A DNA stretch of 42,861 nt, taken from assembly GCA_004297825.1 (NCBI GenBank), contig SCSX01000084.1:1-42861 (forward strand), read 5' to 3'. This DNA is from Spirochaetota bacterium. GTDB lineage: Bacteria; Spirochaetota; UBA4802; UBA5368. Within the stretch, counting starts at the first letter, position 1, and the number at the start of each line of letters is the position of its first letter. The position numbers and the translations under genes were made by a program. A model generated the notes under the pieces. It was not told the origin of the DNA, did not search any database, and was given only the letters and a program-made list of their open reading frames with translations. This document shows, one piece after another, positions 24,032-32,856 of the stretch.

Positions 24032-25880
24032 TGACGAAATGCGCGCCGCCCCGGTTGAATACCTGCAGGCTTCCCATGAGCTGCATGGTGAGCAGCTTGA
24101 CGATGTACATTCCCATTGACGAGCAGCGCTCGATATCGAAATCCTCGGGGAGACCCACCCCGTCGTCCTTCACGCTGAACCGGTAGTTCCCGTCATCGAG
24201 GCCGCATTCCACCCACACGGTCCCGGTATGGTCCCCGGGGAACGCGTATTTGATCGCGTTGGAAACGAGCTCGCTTATTATCAGCCCGCAGGGCACCGCG
24301 ATATTGACATTCAATTGAAATCCGCACGCGCTCGCCTCGAGCTTGATCCTCCGGCTCGAATATATCGACGACCCCGCCAGCATCTGCATAAGCCGCGGGA
24401 GATAATGCTCGAAATCGATGCGCCCAAGGTCGTTGGACTGATACAGGCTGTTGTGGATGAGCGCCATCGAGTGAATGCGGTTCTTCATGTCGTTGAATAT
24501 CTCCACCACGGCGGGATCCCGCACCCCCTGCGCCTGGATATTCAGCAGGCTGGAAATTATCTGCATGTTGTTCTTCACGCGGTGGTGTATCTCTTTCAGG
24601 AGAATCTCCTTCTCGTGCAGGGACGCGATGACCTTCTCCTCCGCGATCCGGCGCTCGGTAACGTCGCGCGCGATTCCCTCGACGCCCAGGAGCTTACCCG
24701 CCCCGTCGACCACGGGAACGGTGACATGCTCCGTGAACGCGAATCCGCCCTCTTTCTTGCGCAGCCGCAGGATGATCGGTTTCGCGAACACGTCCGAGGA
24801 GGCCTGGATGTCCAGGAGCTGCGCGCGGTCCTCCTCATGAATGATGTCCGTATAGGAAACCGAATGGTCGTAAATTTCCCCGGGGGTATACCCGGTGACA
24901 TCCTCAACCGAGGGGCTGATATAATCGAAACCGGGGAGGGGGCTCACGCGGTAGCGGTAAATAATGTCGCGCGAGCTTTCAATGAGCATCCTGAAACGCC
25001 GCTCACTGTCGGCAAGCTCCTCCTCTGCCCGCTTCTGCCTCGTGATGTCGTCCAGGTAGCAGACGAAACAGGTGGTGATCTTGTTCTGGTCGAAGATGGG
25101 CTTCACGGTCTTGTCGAAGTATTTCCAGGCCCCTTCCCGGTTTTTGATACGGCACTCGATTTTCCACTCGCCCAGGGTCCAGAGCACCTGGTTCGAGAAG
25201 AACTGTTCCATGGACTCCCTTTCGGCGGGATGCAGAAGGTCGAGCTCGTTTTCGCCGATGATATCGGCATCCGTGTAGTCGAGCACCCTTCCGACCGAGG
25301 GGCTTGCGTAGAGGATCGTGCCGTCGCCCGCGACGATGAGTATGACGTCCGAGATGTGCTCGATGAGCATCTCGTAGTAGTGTATCGTCTTGAGAAGGGT
25401 ATTCTCGGATTTGGTGACCTCCGAGACGTCCTTGATGATGCCTATGGTTCCGTAGTAGCGGCGGTCGTCCTGTTCCTGCCCGCGCCGGTGAATCCCCACC
25501 GCGTACGCCTCGCCGTCCATCCCCGCGGAATCGCCTTCCGGATCGCGCTGCTCAAGACGCAGCTTAAGATTCCGCGTAACGCGACTTCCCGTCCTCCGTT
25601 CGTCGAAAAGCTTGGGCGCGGCCTCGTCCCCGGTTGCGGTGCCCCTGAGGAGGACCGTCGCGTGATCGTAGGATATGTCCCCGGCGGTCCCCTCCGGGAG
25701 GAGCGTGCTGAAATGCTTTCCCATGAGTTCCGCGGGGTCGTGCCCGAGCTTGCGCACGGCCTCGTTCACAAACGCGAAGTTCCCGCTGTCATCTATGATG
25801 TAGATGATGTCGGGAATTGCCTGGAGAAGCGACTGGTAGATAAGCGAGTCGCCCAGGAGGTCGTGTGAATGTGCGCTCAT
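23985..25880 (-). CDS. Three-PAS HisKA_2-type histidine kinase
   Basis: A 631-residue soluble sensor kinase. PAS domains are at about 12-155 (with a loop insertion near 60-120 rich in charged residues), 160-283 and 292-411, each closed by a D-V/I-T-linker. The HisKA_2-type dimerisation domain holds IHHRVKNNMQIISSLLNIQ (His432), and the HATPase has N-box ISELVSNAIKYAFPGD and DDGVGLPED. The kinase core closely resembles that of the five-PAS kinase at 10.6-13.5 kb, so the two are paralogues. No response regulator is adjacent; stand-alone receivers elsewhere are expected partners. A promoter lies upstream at 25917-25945. The 3' end overlaps the convergent DUF6498-like gene by 47 nt. The sensed signal is unknown. 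Confidence 0.92.
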   Translation of the reverse strand: MSAHSHDLLGDSLIYQSLLQAIPDIIYIIDDSGNFAFVNEAVRKLGHDPAELMGKHFSTLLPEGTAGDISYDHATVLLRGTATGDEAAPKLFDERRTGSRVTRNLKLRLEQRDPEGDSAGMDGEAYAVGIHRRGQEQDDRRYYGTIGIIKDVSEVTKSENTLLKTIHYYEMLIEHISDVILIVAGDGTILYASPSVGRVLDYTDADIIGENELDLLHPAERESMEQFFSNQVLWTLGEWKIECRIKNREGAWKYFDKTVKPIFDQNKITTCFVCYLDDITRQKRAEEELADSERRFRMLIESSRDIIYRYRVSPLPGFDYISPSVEDVTGYTPGEIYDHSVSYTDIIHEEDRAQLLDIQASSDVFAKPIILRLRKKEGGFAFTEHVTVPVVDGAGKLLGVEGIARDVTERRIAEEKVIASLHEKEILLKEIHHRVKNNMQIISSLLNIQAQGVRDPAVVEIFNDMKNRIHSMALIHNSLYQSNDLGRIDFEHYLPRLMQMLAGSSIYSSRRIKLEASACGFQLNVNIAVPCGLIISELVSNAIKYAFPGDHTGTVWVECGLDDGNYRFSVKDDGVGLPEDFDIERCSSMGMYIVKLLTMQLMGSLQVFNRGGAHFVITFPAGMREKGTPGG

Positions 25881-25916
25881 GTGGTGTGGTGAATGTTTAG
25901 ATTTACTATATAAAGA

Positions 25917-25945
25917 TTTTAAACGATTTTCAGAATATATTCAAG
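25917..25945 (-). promoter_or_regulatory. Promoter for the three-PAS kinase
   Basis: Minus-strand TTGAAT (25940-25945) and TAAAAT (25917-25922) are exactly 17 bp apart in an AT-rich stretch, about 37 nt upstream of the kinase ATG. The rest of the 346-nt gap (25881-26226) holds a short (TAA)n run, the leuA terminator and no credible gene. Confidence 0.5.
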
Positions 25946-26167
25946 AAATAATAATAATAATCTCCAGTATCGCGGATTTCGCATGACGCGTGTTTGTTGC
26001 AGGGCCGTCGATGCGTGCCGGGGTAATCCGCCATAACTGCTGCGGATAACGCGCCTGCGGACAGACGGTGGCCGAAATACTTCAATTGAAAGGAAAAAAC
26101 GAACCGGATGGACGGTGTTTATTTGTTAAGCTGATCCTGTGAAAGGTGTCCTTTCATTGGTTCGGCG

Positions 26168-26200
26168 TGTAAGAAAGGGAGAGGTGAACCCTCCCCCTTT
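26168..26200 (-). terminator. leuA transcription terminator
   Basis: A 10-bp stem (26174-26183 with 26191-26200, one G-T wobble) and a 7-nt loop lie 27 nt after the leuA stop. On the minus strand it is followed by TTTCTT. A second small hairpin, GAAAGG-TGT-CCTTTC, is at 26141-26155. Confidence 0.6.
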
Positions 26201-26226
26201 CCGCGAGCAAGGTTCCACGACAAAGG

Positions 26227-27798
26227 CTAGAAGCGCGCCTCCACGCGCTCGCGTATCCCGTTCACCTTTTTGCGGTATTCGAGCTTGTTGAGCGCGTCCA
26301 CGAAGGAGAGTATGCCCGCGACCGAGATGTCGATGTTCACCCCGTTGCCGGTGACGCGAAGTGGTTTTCCCTCGTACTCTTCCTCGACGGTGACCGTTAC
26401 CTCGCACAGCGCGTCGGAACCGCCCGTTATGGCGACCAGGTTGAAGGTCTTGATCCGCGCGCTCGTGCCGGTGATCTTGATCACCGCGTTCACGCCCGCG
26501 TCCACGCCGCCGTTCCCGTGCGCAACGTCGAAGGTTTCGGCGCCGTCCCGCTCGCGGTCCTTCACGGTCACCAGGCTCATGGGCGGGGAATACATGCCCG
26601 TGGAAATCTGGACGTTAGTCACCTTGAAGCGGCCCTTCTCCTTGTAGAGGGCCTCGCCTATGAGCACCTCGAGGTCCTCGTCGAAGACCTGCTTTTTTAC
26701 GTCGGCCAGCGCCTTGAAGTACTTGAAAAAGCGCTCGAGCTCCTCATCGTTCAAATTATAGCCGATCGCCTTGAGCCGGTCGATCACGGCATGACGCCCC
26801 GAGTGCTTGCCCAGCACCAGGGTGGAGTGGCTGATCCCCACGTCCTCGGGGTTCATGATCTCGTAGGTCATCGCGTTCTTGAGCACGCCGTCCTGGTGGA
26901 TGCCCGATTCGTGTGCGAACGCGTTCGCGCCCACGACCGCCTTGTTCGGCTGGACGGTCACGCCCGTAATGTGCGTGAGAAGCTTGCTCGTGGGCATGAT
27001 CTGCTTCGTGTTGATCCCGGTTGTGCAGTTGAATATCTGCGCCCGGGTCTTCACCGCCATCACTACCTCCTCGAGCGAGGTGTTGCCCGCGCGCTCGCCG
27101 ATGCCGTTCACGGTACATTCGATCTGCCGCGCGCCGGCCTCGACCGCCGCGAGCGCGTTGGCCACCGCGAGCCCCAGGTCGTTGTGGCAGTGGACCGATA
27201 TTACCGCCTTGTGGATGTTGCCTACGCGCTCGAAGAGGTAGCGTATGAGATCGTTGAACTCAGAGGGGATGCTGTACCCCACCGTGTCCGGGATATTCAC
27301 CGTCGTCGCGCCCGCCTCAATGGTCGCCTCGACCATCTTTGCCAGATATTCCCGGTCGCTGCGCGTCGCGTCCATGGGCGAGAACTCCACGTTGGAGGTG
27401 TAGGATTTCGCGCGCTTCACCGCGGCGATCGCGAGATCGAGCACCTCTTCGCGCGTCTTCTTGAACTGGTGGACGATATGGATGTCCGAGCTCGAGATGA
27501 AGGTGTGAAGGCGCGGGTTCTCGGCGTTCTTTATCGCTTCCCAGGCTACGTCTATGTCTTCGAAATCGGCGCGCGCGAGTCCTGCAACCTGAACGCCCTT
27601 CACGCGTTCGGCGATGCGCTTCACCGATTCGAAATCGCCCTTGGACGAGCGGGGAAAGCCCGCCTCGATCACATCGACCCCGAGCCTGGTCAACTGGTCG
27701 GCAAAGTGAAGCTTCTCGTCCATATTCATTGAAAAGCCCGGCGACTGTTCCCCGTCGCGGAGCGTGGTATCGAAAATGATGATTTTATTGTCGTTCAT
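26227..27798 (-). CDS. leuA: 2-isopropylmalate synthase
   Basis: A 523-residue enzyme condensing acetyl-CoA with 2-ketoisovalerate, the first committed step of leucine synthesis. The N-terminal TIM barrel opens [19 protein letters not shown] (metal ligand Asp10). HCHNDLGLA provides His203 and His205, followed by NGIGERAGN with Asn239. [16 protein letters not shown] and [10 protein letters not shown] are present. Residues from about 385 on form the regulatory LeuA dimer domain, the site of leucine feedback in the family; the full-length domain suggests the enzyme is feedback-sensitive. I use the ATG at 27798, with AGGAGA eight nt upstream. Expression is probably attenuated by a leucine-rich leader peptide and intrinsic terminator upstream. 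A homocitrate or citramalate synthase role is a lesser possibility that only closer comparison could exclude. Confidence 0.92.
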   Translation of the reverse strand: MNDNKIIIFDTTLRDGEQSPGFSMNMDEKLHFADQLTRLGVDVIEAGFPRSSKGDFESVKRIAERVKGVQVAGLARADFEDIDVAWEAIKNAENPRLHTFISSSDIHIVHQFKKTREEVLDLAIAAVKRAKSYTSNVEFSPMDATRSDREYLAKMVEATIEAGATTVNIPDTVGYSIPSEFNDLIRYLFERVGNIHKAVISVHCHNDLGLAVANALAAVEAGARQIECTVNGIGERAGNTSLEEVVMAVKTRAQIFNCTTGINTKQIMPTSKLLTHITGVTVQPNKAVVGANAFAHESGIHQDGVLKNAMTYEIMNPEDVGISHSTLVLGKHSGRHAVIDRLKAIGYNLNDEELERFFKYFKALADVKKQVFDEDLEVLIGEALYKEKGRFKVTNVQISTGMYSPPMSLVTVKDRERDGAETFDVAHGNGGVDAGVNAVIKITGTSARIKTFNLVAITGGSDALCEVTVTVEEEYEGKPLRVTGNGVNIDISVAGILSFVDALNKLEYRKKVNGIRERVEARF

Positions 27799-27924
27799 TG
27801 CCTGAATCTCCTGTTCGTGTTTGTGCATATGCTCACACTTTTAGCCGCGCGCCAATCCGGCGCCGTCACGCTTTCTCGAGACTCCGCGGGATATTTTTCA
27901 TTCCCTTACACCTCCGATGCCGCC

Positions 27925-27963
27925 AAAATAAAAAGGCCGTCGCGGTTTTCCGTGACGGCCTTT
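27925..27963 (-). terminator. leuA attenuator: intrinsic terminator in the leader
   Basis: On the minus strand AAAGGCCGTC-A-CGG pairs with CCG-C-GACGGCCTTT around an AAAA loop (13 bp plus one mismatch), followed by TTTTTATTTT. It lies between the leader peptide stop and leuA, so it would stop transcription before leuA unless the antiterminator forms. Confidence 0.9.
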
Positions 27964-27987
27964 GGATATTCAAAGACAATAGCTATA

Positions 27988-28068
27988 TCACGAAATCCGC
28001 GCGATGGATTCCTCCGTAAGTCGCAGCAACGATAGGGCGAGGCTTATGTTCAGATCTCGTGAATTCAT
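27988..28068 (-). CDS. leuL: leuA leader peptide, leucine-rich (26 residues)
   Basis: A 26-codon open frame ending in TGA, just upstream of the leuA terminator. The peptide reads M-N-S-R-D-L-N-I-S-L-A-L-S-L-L-R-L and then nine further residues. It has six leucines in twelve codons (6-17), spelled CTG, CTC, CTA, TTG, CTG and CTT, five of them within codons 10-17. This density, its position behind a promoter and ahead of a terminator, and the antiterminator arm overlapping its stop codon together make it an attenuation leader. Ribosome stalling at Leu codons when charged tRNA-Leu is scarce would leave the arm free and allow read-through. Its ribosome site is weak (ACGAA). The symbol follows usage for leucine leader peptides; no homology is claimed. 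Confidence 0.82.
   Translation of the reverse strand: MNSRDLNISLALSLLRLTEESIARIS
27989..28001 (-). promoter_or_regulatory. leuA antiterminator arm
   Basis: The segment CGCGGATTTCGTG overlaps the leader stop codon. It can pair with CACGGAAAACCGCG of the terminator (five pairs, a mismatch, four pairs, a bulge, three pairs). This would exclude the terminator stem. A ribosome at the leader stop codon would cover the arm and permit termination; one stalled about 25 nt earlier at the Leu codons would not. Confidence 0.75.
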
Positions 28069-28085
28069 TTCGTTTAATTGCATAC

Positions 28086-28114
28086 AAGCTAAGCGCGCAC
28101 GGCGAAACTGTCAA
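28086..28114 (-). promoter_or_regulatory. leuA leader promoter
   Basis: Minus-strand TTGACA (28109-28114) and TAGCTT (28086-28091) are 17 bp apart. A transcript starting near 28079 would begin about 11 nt ahead of the leader peptide ATG and run about 280 nt to leuA. The -10 match is weak (3 of 6). Confidence 0.55.
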
Positions 28115-28268
28115 TATTATTTACGGATTATTCGAGAAATAACAAAAGCGATTTCTTTCGGTAATTCTGAATCACAAAAACTGCCTCAGAAGGCCCCCTG
28201 AATCCCCCGGAGGGTATGGAAGCGTTTTTTTAACTTGGGAGACCGTTGGTCGAACGTTCAGGATGTGA

Positions 28269-28296
28269 TTGACAGCGCGGTTTCCGATGATATAAC
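28269..28296 (+). promoter_or_regulatory. Promoter for the gamma-carbonic-anhydrase-like gene
   Basis: A perfect TTGACA (28269-28274) and TATAAC (28291-28296) are 16 bp apart and read toward the gene starting at 28403, giving a leader of about 100 nt. It is divergent from the leuA leader promoter. Confidence 0.75.
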
Positions 28297-28402
28297 GCGC
28301 TCATGAAGGGTGGCCCGCGAATCGGCGCCCGAACCCCGCCGTGCGCCGTGACTCTCCGGCGTGCCGATCGGCCGGGTACACATATGCTCCAGGGGGAACG
28401 CG

Positions 28403-28927
28403 ATGCCCATTTACGAAGTCAACAACCGGAGGCCCAGGATTGGCGAGGGGACGTGGATCGCGCCGTCGGCGGAGATCATAGGGGACGTGACAATCGGGAA
28501 GAACTGCTACGTGGGATTCGGGGCGATCATCCGCGGCGATTACGGGACCATCACCATAGGCGACGAGACCGCGGTCGAGGAGGGGGTCACCATCCACGCG
28601 CGCCCCTTCGACAAGACCGATATCGGCACACGGGTGACGATCGGTCACATGGCGATGATACACAACTGCACCATCCACGACTTCGCCGTGATCGGCATGC
28701 TCTCGGTGATAAGCGACTATTCCACGGTGGGCGAATGGGCGATCATCGGGGAGCACTCCCTCGTGGTGAACCGCCAGGTGGTTCCAGGCGCGAAGGTCTA
28801 CGCGGGAGCGCCTGCGAAGGAAAAGGGTGACGTCCAGCAGAAGCATCGCGATGTCTGGAACCTGGGCAAGCAGATATACGTGGACCTCACCTCGCAGTAC
28901 CGGGAGAGCTTCAGGAGAATCGATTAG
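28403..28927 (+). CDS. Gamma-carbonic-anhydrase-like hexapeptide-repeat protein
   Basis: A 174-residue left-handed beta-helix protein of the gamma-carbonic anhydrase/YrdA/PaaY/CaiE group. Hexapeptide repeats run through residues about 10-135 (IAPSAEIIGDVTIGKNCYVG and onward). The three zinc-binding histidines have the family spacing: His65 (VTIHARP), His82 and His87 (TIGHMAMIH). These proteins bind Zn or Fe, and some hydrate CO2 while others lack measurable activity. The start is the ATG at 28403 with AGGGGG six to seven nt upstream; an in-frame GTG at 28361 is less likely. It has its own promoter (28269-28296) and no partner downstream. The C-terminal 40 residues are charged and probably form the helix that packs the trimer. 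Confidence 0.88.
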   Translation: MPIYEVNNRRPRIGEGTWIAPSAEIIGDVTIGKNCYVGFGAIIRGDYGTITIGDETAVEEGVTIHARPFDKTDIGTRVTIGHMAMIHNCTIHDFAVIGMLSVISDYSTVGEWAIIGEHSLVVNRQVVPGAKVYAGAPAKEKGDVQQKHRDVWNLGKQIYVDLTSQYRESFRRID

Positions 28928-28954
28928 GGAGGGAAGGGCCGGGGGGCCGATGCG
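28920..28954 (+). repeat. Possible third copy of the GGGGGGCCGAT repeat
   Basis: This segment starts within the stop region of the preceding gene and has the same layout as the TA-associated repeats: a GATT start, a purine-rich tract, then GGGGGGCCGATGCGC. It is shorter and less conserved than copies 1 and 2. Confidence 0.4.
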
Positions 28955-29227
28955 CTCGCGTGCCCCGGAGTGTGCTATGGCATAACGCGGCTATGCGCGG
29001 ATGATTGAAAATCAATCTCGACCACAAAACCGCATCTGCAGCGGCATTTTTCCCGAAACACCTCAGTCCCCGAACACAATCCGGATGCAACCGACCCCGG
29101 TGCCGGGCCGCGTGCGGGGTTAACAGGTGGCGCATAACGGATTCCGGACGGAATCGTTCAAAATTCGTTGCGCTGCGTACCGGTCCCCAATGAGCGAAAA
29201 GGCGCGGGTCAACTAAATCGGTCCGGC
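28955..29227. other. Intergenic region, no gene seen
   Basis: Between the gamma-carbonic-anhydrase-like gene and the MCP stop codon (convergent). Short open frames here have no ribosome sites or recognisable sequence. No clear terminator was found for either gene. Confidence 0.5.
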
Positions 29228-30793
29228 CTACGCGTCGAAGAGCGTAACCTGGCGCTCCAGGTAATCGGCGAGCCGCGAGACTTCTTCGGCATGATTTTTT
29301 AGTACGTTCAGTATCTCGGAATTCGCCTGCGTAATCTCATTCACGGACGATATCGACTTCACGATCTCTTCCGACGCGGTCATCTGCTCGGCCGACGCGT
29401 ACTTGATCTCGCTCGCGCGGTCCTTGACGATGGACGCCTGCTCGTTGACACCATGGTTGATCTCGTCCTGGCTGGCCATAACGCCGGCGATCTCGCTTAT
29501 CCTCGCGTTCACCGCCCCCACGCCGTCGATGATCCTTCGTATGGTCAGCACCGCCGTGTCCATCGTCGTCGAGCCCCGCGCTATTTCGCCGATATTCAGC
29601 TTAATAAGGGAGTCGATTTCTTTCAGGCTCGATGCCGTCTGATCGGCAAGTTTGGATATCTCGTCGGCCACGACCGCGAACCCCCGGCCCGCGTCCCCGG
29701 CGCGCGCGGCCTCGATCGCCGCGTTGAGCGAAAGCAGGTTGATCTTGTCCGATATCGAATCGATGATCTCGACGATGCCCGTCATCCGGTCGGAGCCCTC
29801 GTGAATTTTAGTCATGCTCGATTGCATGGATTCCAGCGACGACTCGCCCGATTTCGCATGGACCGCGATATCGTTCACCACGGTCATGCTCTCCTTGATC
29901 TTCCCGCCGGTGCTGTCGACCATCCCCGACAGTACATTGAGCCGGTCGAGGAATCCCGTGACGGTCTCGAACTGCGCGGACGCGCTCCCGGCGTTGTGCT
30001 CCGTGGTGGACGAAACTTCCTCCATGGCGGCGGTGATTTCTTCGGCGGAGGAGGCCTGGCTCTGGAAATTGTCCATGAAACCGAGCGTGAGCGATTTCAT
30101 CTCGCTGGACGAGCCCGCCAGGGTCTGCGACGAATCCTTCACCGATTCGAGCAGGGACTGGATTTTACGGTAATTGTCCCTGTTGGTTTTTGCTTCCCTG
30201 TCGGACCTCCTGATGGCGCCCTCCGTGATGGAGACGATGAGATATGAAAGCACCGTGACCAGGGCGAACGTGAAGACAGAGTCGACCACCCCGACGCGGG
30301 CCGCCTGGGATCCAAGCTCGTCCAGCCTGTCCCGTACCATGATGTAAAACGCGAGATCGCCCGCTATGAAGAACACCGAAACTCCGACCAGCAACTTTCT
30401 CTTACAGAAAAGGGCGGCCATCACCACTATGACAAGCATAAGATAGAAATACGAGGTATACCCGGTATGGGGATCCTTGGCGAGCTTCGCGAATTGCGCG
30501 AGCATCAGGAGGAGGGCCGTCCCCATGACAATGAAATTCGCGGCGGCGGTGTATCGCCCGCTTACCAGGATAAGCAGGGTGCCCAGTATCATGAAAATGA
30601 GCGTGCCGATGGCGATGACGGAACGCTCGTAGGATACGGGTTGGGCGACAAGGAAGATCGTTATCATGAGCAGGAGTATGGTGATCGTGCTCACGCTGAA
30701 GTAGTACAGCGCCCCCGCCTTTCGCTTCACCAGGTAAGAATCGTCGCCGAATTTATTTTTGATAAACGAGGGAGCGGTTTTAAATAACGCCAT
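29228..30793 (-). CDS. Methyl-accepting chemotaxis protein with multi-TM sensor and no HAMP
   Basis: A 521-residue chemoreceptor-like protein. The N-terminal 195 residues contain six hydrophobic helices with short loops rather than the usual two helices and a periplasmic domain, so it probably senses within or at the membrane. A charged coiled coil follows with no recognisable HAMP. The cytoplasmic signalling hairpin (about 240-510) has the highly conserved tip [18 protein letters not shown] then [15 protein letters not shown], which contacts CheA and CheW. The adjoining helices carry Glu/Gln pairs ([22 protein letters not shown]) typical of methylation sites. I prefer the ATG at 30793, with AGGGTG upstream, over a GTG three codons earlier. 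No other chemotaxis genes are nearby. The ligand is unknown. Confidence 0.93.
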   Translation of the reverse strand: MALFKTAPSFIKNKFGDDSYLVKRKAGALYYFSVSTITILLLMITIFLVAQPVSYERSVIAIGTLIFMILGTLLILVSGRYTAAANFIVMGTALLLMLAQFAKLAKDPHTGYTSYFYLMLVIVVMAALFCKRKLLVGVSVFFIAGDLAFYIMVRDRLDELGSQAARVGVVDSVFTFALVTVLSYLIVSITEGAIRRSDREAKTNRDNYRKIQSLLESVKDSSQTLAGSSSEMKSLTLGFMDNFQSQASSAEEITAAMEEVSSTTEHNAGSASAQFETVTGFLDRLNVLSGMVDSTGGKIKESMTVVNDIAVHAKSGESSLESMQSSMTKIHEGSDRMTGIVEIIDSISDKINLLSLNAAIEAARAGDAGRGFAVVADEISKLADQTASSLKEIDSLIKLNIGEIARGSTTMDTAVLTIRRIIDGVGAVNARISEIAGVMASQDEINHGVNEQASIVKDRASEIKYASAEQMTASEEIVKSISSVNEITQANSEILNVLKNHAEEVSRLADYLERQVTLFDA

Positions 30794-31177
30794 GGCGATC
30801 ACCCTATGCCTCGATGCTCCCGCCTCATCCCGGGACGGGGCAAACCTCCATGCGTAGCGGATCGCGATGATTGTTCACCCCTTGGCCATACTGGATCGGA
30901 AGCGGGTCGTCGAATCTGTATGTTTTTGGTATGAAAATTTATCCATACAGTGGTCCCTGTATTATATTATGTCAATCGTTTTACGATGATGGGGATACGC
31001 CGCATAGCCGTGCATGGTGGTTATATCGGAGACTGTGGATAAAGGCCGGCGTTACAGGCCGGACGCATTCCCCATGCGAGCCGCATCCGCATCGCGCGGG
31101 AGCGGGAAATATCAGCCCCCAAATCATCCGGATTTTAGGATGGGACGATGCCCGGGGACTACCCGGGAGATCTGCGC
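30794..31177. other. Intergenic region upstream of the MCP
   Basis: A 384-nt gap between the MCP start and the stop of the ClpX-like gene. On the minus strand a perfect TATAAT (30961-30966) lies about 170 nt upstream of the MCP, next to a TTGACA (30970-30975) that is not at promoter spacing from it. CTGTATG (30916-30922) and CATACAG (30944-30950) form a spaced inverted repeat downstream of that box, a possible operator. No gene was recognised. Confidence 0.4.
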
Positions 31178-32665
31178 CTATACCTTTTTTTTGAAATTCT
31201 TCCGCACGTACTCGTCCAGATAGTGCGATGGGTTGTCGATCGCCTCGCCCGGTATGCGGAAATTTTCGAGGCCCATGAGCTTGATGCCGTAAGGGTAGTC
31301 GTGGAACAGGTCCTCGCATACCTGGTTGACGCTCTTGTGATTGGCAATCGCGATTTCCTGAATACGCTCCGCGGCGTCCCTGTCGAACTCGATATAGATG
31401 CCGAATTTCACCAGGAAGTTTTTCTGGAAGCTCTTGATATTGTCGTTCAACAGCATCTTGCGCAGCGCCGCCTCGGGTTCGTCGACCACGCTTTTATCGA
31501 CCTGAAGCTGGGTGATCTCGGTGGACGGGAGCGTCTTCTCGAACTTGATGAGCGCCTTTTCGAACACGGACAGCAGCCCGCGCGCCCCGGTCTTTTCCTT
31601 GTTCGCCCTGCCGGCGAGCACGCGCAGCGCCTCGTCGGTGAAATCGAGCTCGATCCCGTAGGACTTGAAGTCCATCTTTTTACCCAGCACCACGGTGGAG
31701 TACTTGTTTTTGAGTATCCTGAACAATCCGTCCTCGGACATTTCGTTCAGGACGACCGTGACGGGAAGCCTGCCCACGAACTCGGATTCGAACCCGAACT
31801 GGATGAGGTCCTCGGTCGTTACCTTTTTGAACAGGTTCTGGACGTCTTCCCGCCGTGCGCCCGCCTTCTCGAAGCCTATCGACTGCATGTTCATGCGGCG
31901 CCGGATGATTTCCGTAAGCCCGCCAAACGCGCCCGATACGATGAAGAGGATGTTCCTGGTATTGATTTTCTTACGGGTGACCTTGCCGGTGCGCTGCGCC
32001 TCCATGGCCGCCTCGACCTGCGAGGCGAGGTCGTGCGGTGTCTTTAAATCGACGTCGGATTCCTCCATGAGCTTGAGGAGGTTCCGCTGCACGCCGGTGC
32101 GCGATACGTCCGGTCCCACGAGGCTCCCGGACGACGCGATCTTGTCGATCTCGTCAAGGTAGATGATGCCGTACTCGGCACGGCTGATATCGCCGTCGGC
32201 CTCGTGCACCAGTTCCCTCACCAGGTCTTCCACGTCGCCGCCCACGTACCCGGTTTCGCTGAACTTGGTCGCGTCCGCCTTTACGAACGGCACGCCTATC
32301 TTCTTCGCGATGAGTTTTATGATGTAGGTCTTGCCTACGCCCGTGGGGCCTATGAGCAACATGTTGCTCTTGATGTTGCCCAGGATACGCTCTTCCTCGG
32401 GAATCGATTTCTCGAGCTTCATCCGGTTGAAGTGCGTGCACACCTTGGTCGCGATGATCTCGACCGCGCCCGCCTGATCCACCACGTACCGGTTAAGGTA
32501 GCTCTCCAGCTCTTCGGGCTTGATGCTGAAATTCACATCCCCCCGATGGCCCGCGGCGCCGGTTTTACCGCCCACCGTTTCCGCGCTGGGATTTGGGCCC
32601 TCGGTCAGGTCGCTTTTCAGGAGCTCCTCGAGATCCTTGTTGGTTTCATACGCTGGTTTCGTCAT
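31178..32665 (-). CDS. ClpX-like AAA+ unfoldase lacking the zinc-binding domain
   Basis: A 495-residue Clp/Hsp100 ATPase related to ClpX. The AAA+ core has Walker A GPTGVGKT (106-113), pore-loop GYVG (139-142), Walker B IIYLDEIDKIA (about 167-177), the E-F-V-G-R-L-P-V block, and sensor-2 TGARGLLSVFEKAL (about 359-372). An S-I-G-F tripeptide motif (263-265) occupies the place of the ClpX IGF loop that docks ClpP, so it may feed a ClpP chamber. Differences from ClpX: no N-terminal Cys4 zinc domain (instead about 45 variable residues), a charged insertion near 205-230, and a C-terminal extension of about 100 residues with no recognised domain. I use the ATG at 32665 (AGGGGA nine nt upstream). 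It is therefore a paralogue, not the housekeeping ClpX. No clpP is in the window. Confidence 0.85.
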   Translation of the reverse strand: MTKPAYETNKDLEELLKSDLTEGPNPSAETVGGKTGAAGHRGDVNFSIKPEELESYLNRYVVDQAGAVEIIATKVCTHFNRMKLEKSIPEEERILGNIKSNMLLIGPTGVGKTYIIKLIAKKIGVPFVKADATKFSETGYVGGDVEDLVRELVHEADGDISRAEYGIIYLDEIDKIASSGSLVGPDVSRTGVQRNLLKLMEESDVDLKTPHDLASQVEAAMEAQRTGKVTRKKINTRNILFIVSGAFGGLTEIIRRRMNMQSIGFEKAGARREDVQNLFKKVTTEDLIQFGFESEFVGRLPVTVVLNEMSEDGLFRILKNKYSTVVLGKKMDFKSYGIELDFTDEALRVLAGRANKEKTGARGLLSVFEKALIKFEKTLPSTEITQLQVDKSVVDEPEAALRKMLLNDNIKSFQKNFLVKFGIYIEFDRDAAERIQEIAIANHKSVNQVCEDLFHDYPYGIKLMGLENFRIPGEAIDNPSHYLDEYVRKNFKKKV

Positions 32666-32799
32666 TTGTTCGTTTCCCCTGGCATCTGGCTCGCATCGTG
32701 TACTGCCGCCTATTCCCGTATCTATTCCTGCGGGATGTATAAAAATACAAAACAATTATGGGCCAAAAATAAAAAATTTCACTTTTTAAGAAAAAATGC

Positions 32800-32828
32800 T
32801 TGCCATATACTACACATAAATATACTAT
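32800..32828 (+). promoter_or_regulatory. Promoter for the zinc-ribbon gene
   Basis: TTGCCA (32800-32805) and TACTAT (32823-32828) are 17 bp apart in an AT-rich intergenic region, about 29 nt ahead of the zinc-ribbon start. A small palindrome, TGTAT-AAAA-ATACA, is at 32736-32749 on the ClpX-like side. Confidence 0.6.
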
Positions 32829-32856
32829 ATATTTGTAAGGAACACGGAGGTGTAGT

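Noticed and set aside
25940-25972. (TAA)n-like short tandem run
   Set aside because: Only about five units in an AT-rich promoter region; common by chance and not a repeat array of interest.
16705-29175. Shared string AAAATTCGTTGCGC near 16706 and 29160
   Set aside because: A single 14-base match is expected by chance in a window of this size, and the flanks do not align.
29005-29193. Short frames in the gap downstream of the gamma-carbonic-anhydrase-like gene
   Set aside because: No start signals or family resemblance; both strands have similar chance frames.
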